NCBI RefSeq assembly: GCF_027474525.2 | Contig: NZ_CP114882.2 | Location: 620,001-684,000, forward strand | DNA from: Flavobacterium lacustre | GTDB taxonomy: Bacteria > Bacteroidota > Bacteroidia > Flavobacteriales > Flavobacteriaceae | Direction: 5' to 3' | Length of the DNA: 64,000 bases | In this document: positions 62,678 through 64,000 of the stretch, piece after piece | How the letters are laid out: each line of letters starts with the position of its first letter | Position numbering within the stretch: the first letter of the stretch is position 1 | The notes under the pieces: generated by a model | The model's input: only the letters and a program-made list of their open reading frames with translations | Told to the model about the DNA's origin: nothing | Database searches by the model: none | Translations under genes and position numbers: made by a program

Positions 62678-64000
62678 TTAGTTTTGAGCTTTTTCTTTGG
62701 ATGGAACGTAATCTAAAACCAATCTCTGATTTGGGTTTAAATATTTTTTCGCCACTTCTCTAATTTCTTCACGAGTAATCGAATGCAATAATTCGATTTC
62801 GGTATTGATTAGATTTACATCTTTATACAGTAAATAATAGGTTGCTAAATTCTCTGCAATTCCTTCAACGCTTGCATTGGCATTGACAAAATTATTATCA
62901 AACTTATTTTGTAATTTTTGGAAATCTTTCTCCGAAATCAATTCGGTTTGAATTTTCACAATTTCTTCGTCAATTTCTTTCAACAAATCTGCCGAAGTAT
63001 TAGTTCCCATTGGCAAACCATATAAAATGTACATCCCGTAATCTTCTTGACTAAAACCAACTGCTCCAATTTGCAATGCCATTTTTTTGTCGTCAACAAT
63101 CTTTTTGTATAATTTAGAACTTTTTCCATCGCTCAAATAAGAAGAAATCAAATCTAGAACTCGGGCATCTCTGGTTTTCATCGAAGGCGTTCTGTAAGAA
63201 GCCACCAACATTGGAATTTGTATATTTGGATCCTCATAAGTTGCTTTGATAGTTTCTGTTATTGGCTCTTCTACAAAGGTCTGTTTGGTCACCGTTACTC
63301 CTTTTTGGATAGGCCCAAAGTATTTTTGAATCCATTCTTTCGCTTGTCCTTTCTCAAAATCTCCCGCCACTACCAAAACAGAATTATTTGGTGTGTAGAA
63401 TTTTTTGTTGAAAGCCTGAAATTCTTCTAAAGTAGCAGCGTCTAAATCTTTCATGGAACCAATAGTAGTCCATCGGTACGGATGATTTTTAAACATGTTT
63501 TCTTTAACCACCGTAAGGATATTTCCGTAAGGACGATTATCAAAACTGGTTCTTTTTTCTTCTTTTACCACTTCATTTTGAGTATCTACCCCTATTTTAT
63601 TAATCACAGGATGCATCAATCGTTCGGATTCCATCCAAAGCGCTAATTCTAAATTATTTGAAGGAAAGACTTCATAATAATAGGTTCTGTCATCCGAAGT
63701 ATTGGCATTATTCGTTCCGCCATTGGCAGTAACAATTTTCATCCACTCACCACGTTTGATGTTTTGTGTTCCTTCGAACAATAAATGTTCAAAAAAGTGG
63801 GCAAAACCAGTTCGGTCCGGATTTTCATCTTTTGAACCTACGTGATACATTACCGAAGTAACCACCACCGGCGCAGAAGAATCGTTATGCAGGATTACAT
63901 GCATTCCGTTGTCTAAATCATATTCTTCAAAAGCTACTTTTTGAGCTGAAGCAACTCCTCCGAGCATAAGCGCAGCACTTAACATCATTATTGATTTTTT
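62678..64000 (-). CDS. M16 family zinc metallopeptidase, active subunit, 5' end outside window
   Basis: At least 440 residues are visible. The catalytic motif HFFEH (in GFAHFFEHLLFEG) and the downstream Glu (EVVKEEKR) make an active inverted-zinc-motif peptidase. The visible N-terminus reads KKSIMMLSAALMLGGVASAQ, a signal peptide whose ATG lies just past the window end, so 63988 should not be used as start. Encoded upstream of the inactive subunit gene. Confidence 0.88.
   Translation of the reverse strand, partial: KKSIMMLSAALMLGGVASAQKVAFEEYDLDNGMHVILHNDSSAPVVVTSVMYHVGSKDENPDRTGFAHFFEHLLFEGTQNIKRGEWMKIVTANGGTNNANTSDDRTYYYEVFPSNNLELALWMESERLMHPVINKIGVDTQNEVVKEEKRTSFDNRPYGNILTVVKENMFKNHPYRWTTIGSMKDLDAATLEEFQAFNKKFYTPNNSVLVVAGDFEKGQAKEWIQKYFGPIQKGVTVTKQTFVEEPITETIKATYEDPNIQIPMLVASYRTPSMKTRDARVLDLISSYLSDGKSSKLYKKIVDDKKMALQIGAVGFSQEDYGMYILYGLPMGTNTSADLLKEIDEEIVKIQTELISEKDFQKLQNKFDNNFVNANASVEGIAENLATYYLLYKDVNLINTEIELLHSITREEIREVAKKYLNPNQRLVLDYVPSKEKAQN

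Noticed and set aside
1..64000. Prophage, insertion sequence, integron, rRNA or tRNA gene
   Set aside because: No integrase, transposase or structural RNA was recognised on either strand.

Overview
The window is a stretch of chromosome from a Bacteroidetes bacterium, almost certainly a Flavobacterium or close relative. The DNA is AT-rich. Where promoters can be read they follow the Bacteroidetes pattern TTTG-N19-TAnnTTTG rather than -35/-10. The gene content includes the gliding genes gldE and gldD, a type IX secretion C-terminal signal, a carboxypeptidase-regulatory-domain TonB receptor, DUF2723, DUF3078 and eukaryote-like class Ia ribonucleotide reductase subunits. No rRNA, tRNA, CRISPR array, prophage or insertion sequence was seen, so this is mostly core genome. 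Both edges cut through genes: a DUF2723 membrane protein on the left and an M16 peptidase on the right.

Layout. 0-9.4 kb: DUF2723 protein, polysaccharide deacetylase, a thioredoxin fold without cysteines, a membrane metallophosphoesterase, polA and a LacI-type regulator. 9.7-12.5 kb: ribosomal block rplM-rpsI, then rpsB (with a structured leader) and tsf. 12.7-19.4 kb: queuosine-precursor transporter, tag, aat, nrdA/nrdB and a DUF3109 protein. 19.5-28.3 kb: assorted housekeeping genes (MarC protein, S41 protease, dCMP deaminase, HupE-like protein, fbp, GNAT enzyme, aspartate kinase). 28.5-33.2 kb: a giant predicted outer-membrane protein of unknown function and a MurG-like glycosyltransferase.

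33.3-46.1 kb is the most coherent system, a phosphate-starvation island. On the minus strand a response regulator and histidine kinase are followed by a phosphate-selective porin, pstS, pstC, pstA, pstB and phoU. Diverging from it on the plus strand are a TonB-dependent receptor, a surface-type beta-helix lipoprotein and a 112-residue protein that is little more than a type IX secretion signal. The porin and TonB-receptor promoters share one layout: two TTAACA-like hexamers 11 bp apart, then exactly 9 bp, then the -7 element. This suggests that both outer-membrane routes belong to one Pho regulon.

46.2-53.2 kb: LuxE-like acyl-protein synthetase, DUF3078 protein, dxs, tadA, and a GT39-GtrA-PAP2 lipid-linked sugar module. 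53.3-60.5 kb: RNase G, an unlisted 30-residue very basic peptide gene, HU, and the mutY-ssb-gldE-gldD cluster, then a metal-binding lipoprotein and an EamA transporter. 60.6-64 kb: a pair of M16 peptidases, one catalytic and one that has lost the zinc site.

Small-scale structure includes many intrinsic terminators, several -7 elements only 4-5 nt from the start codon (candidate leaderless genes), two loci of a 7-bp repeat, a 21-bp inverted repeat between rpsB and tsf, and a dispersed flavobacterial-type repeat between nrdB and nrdA.
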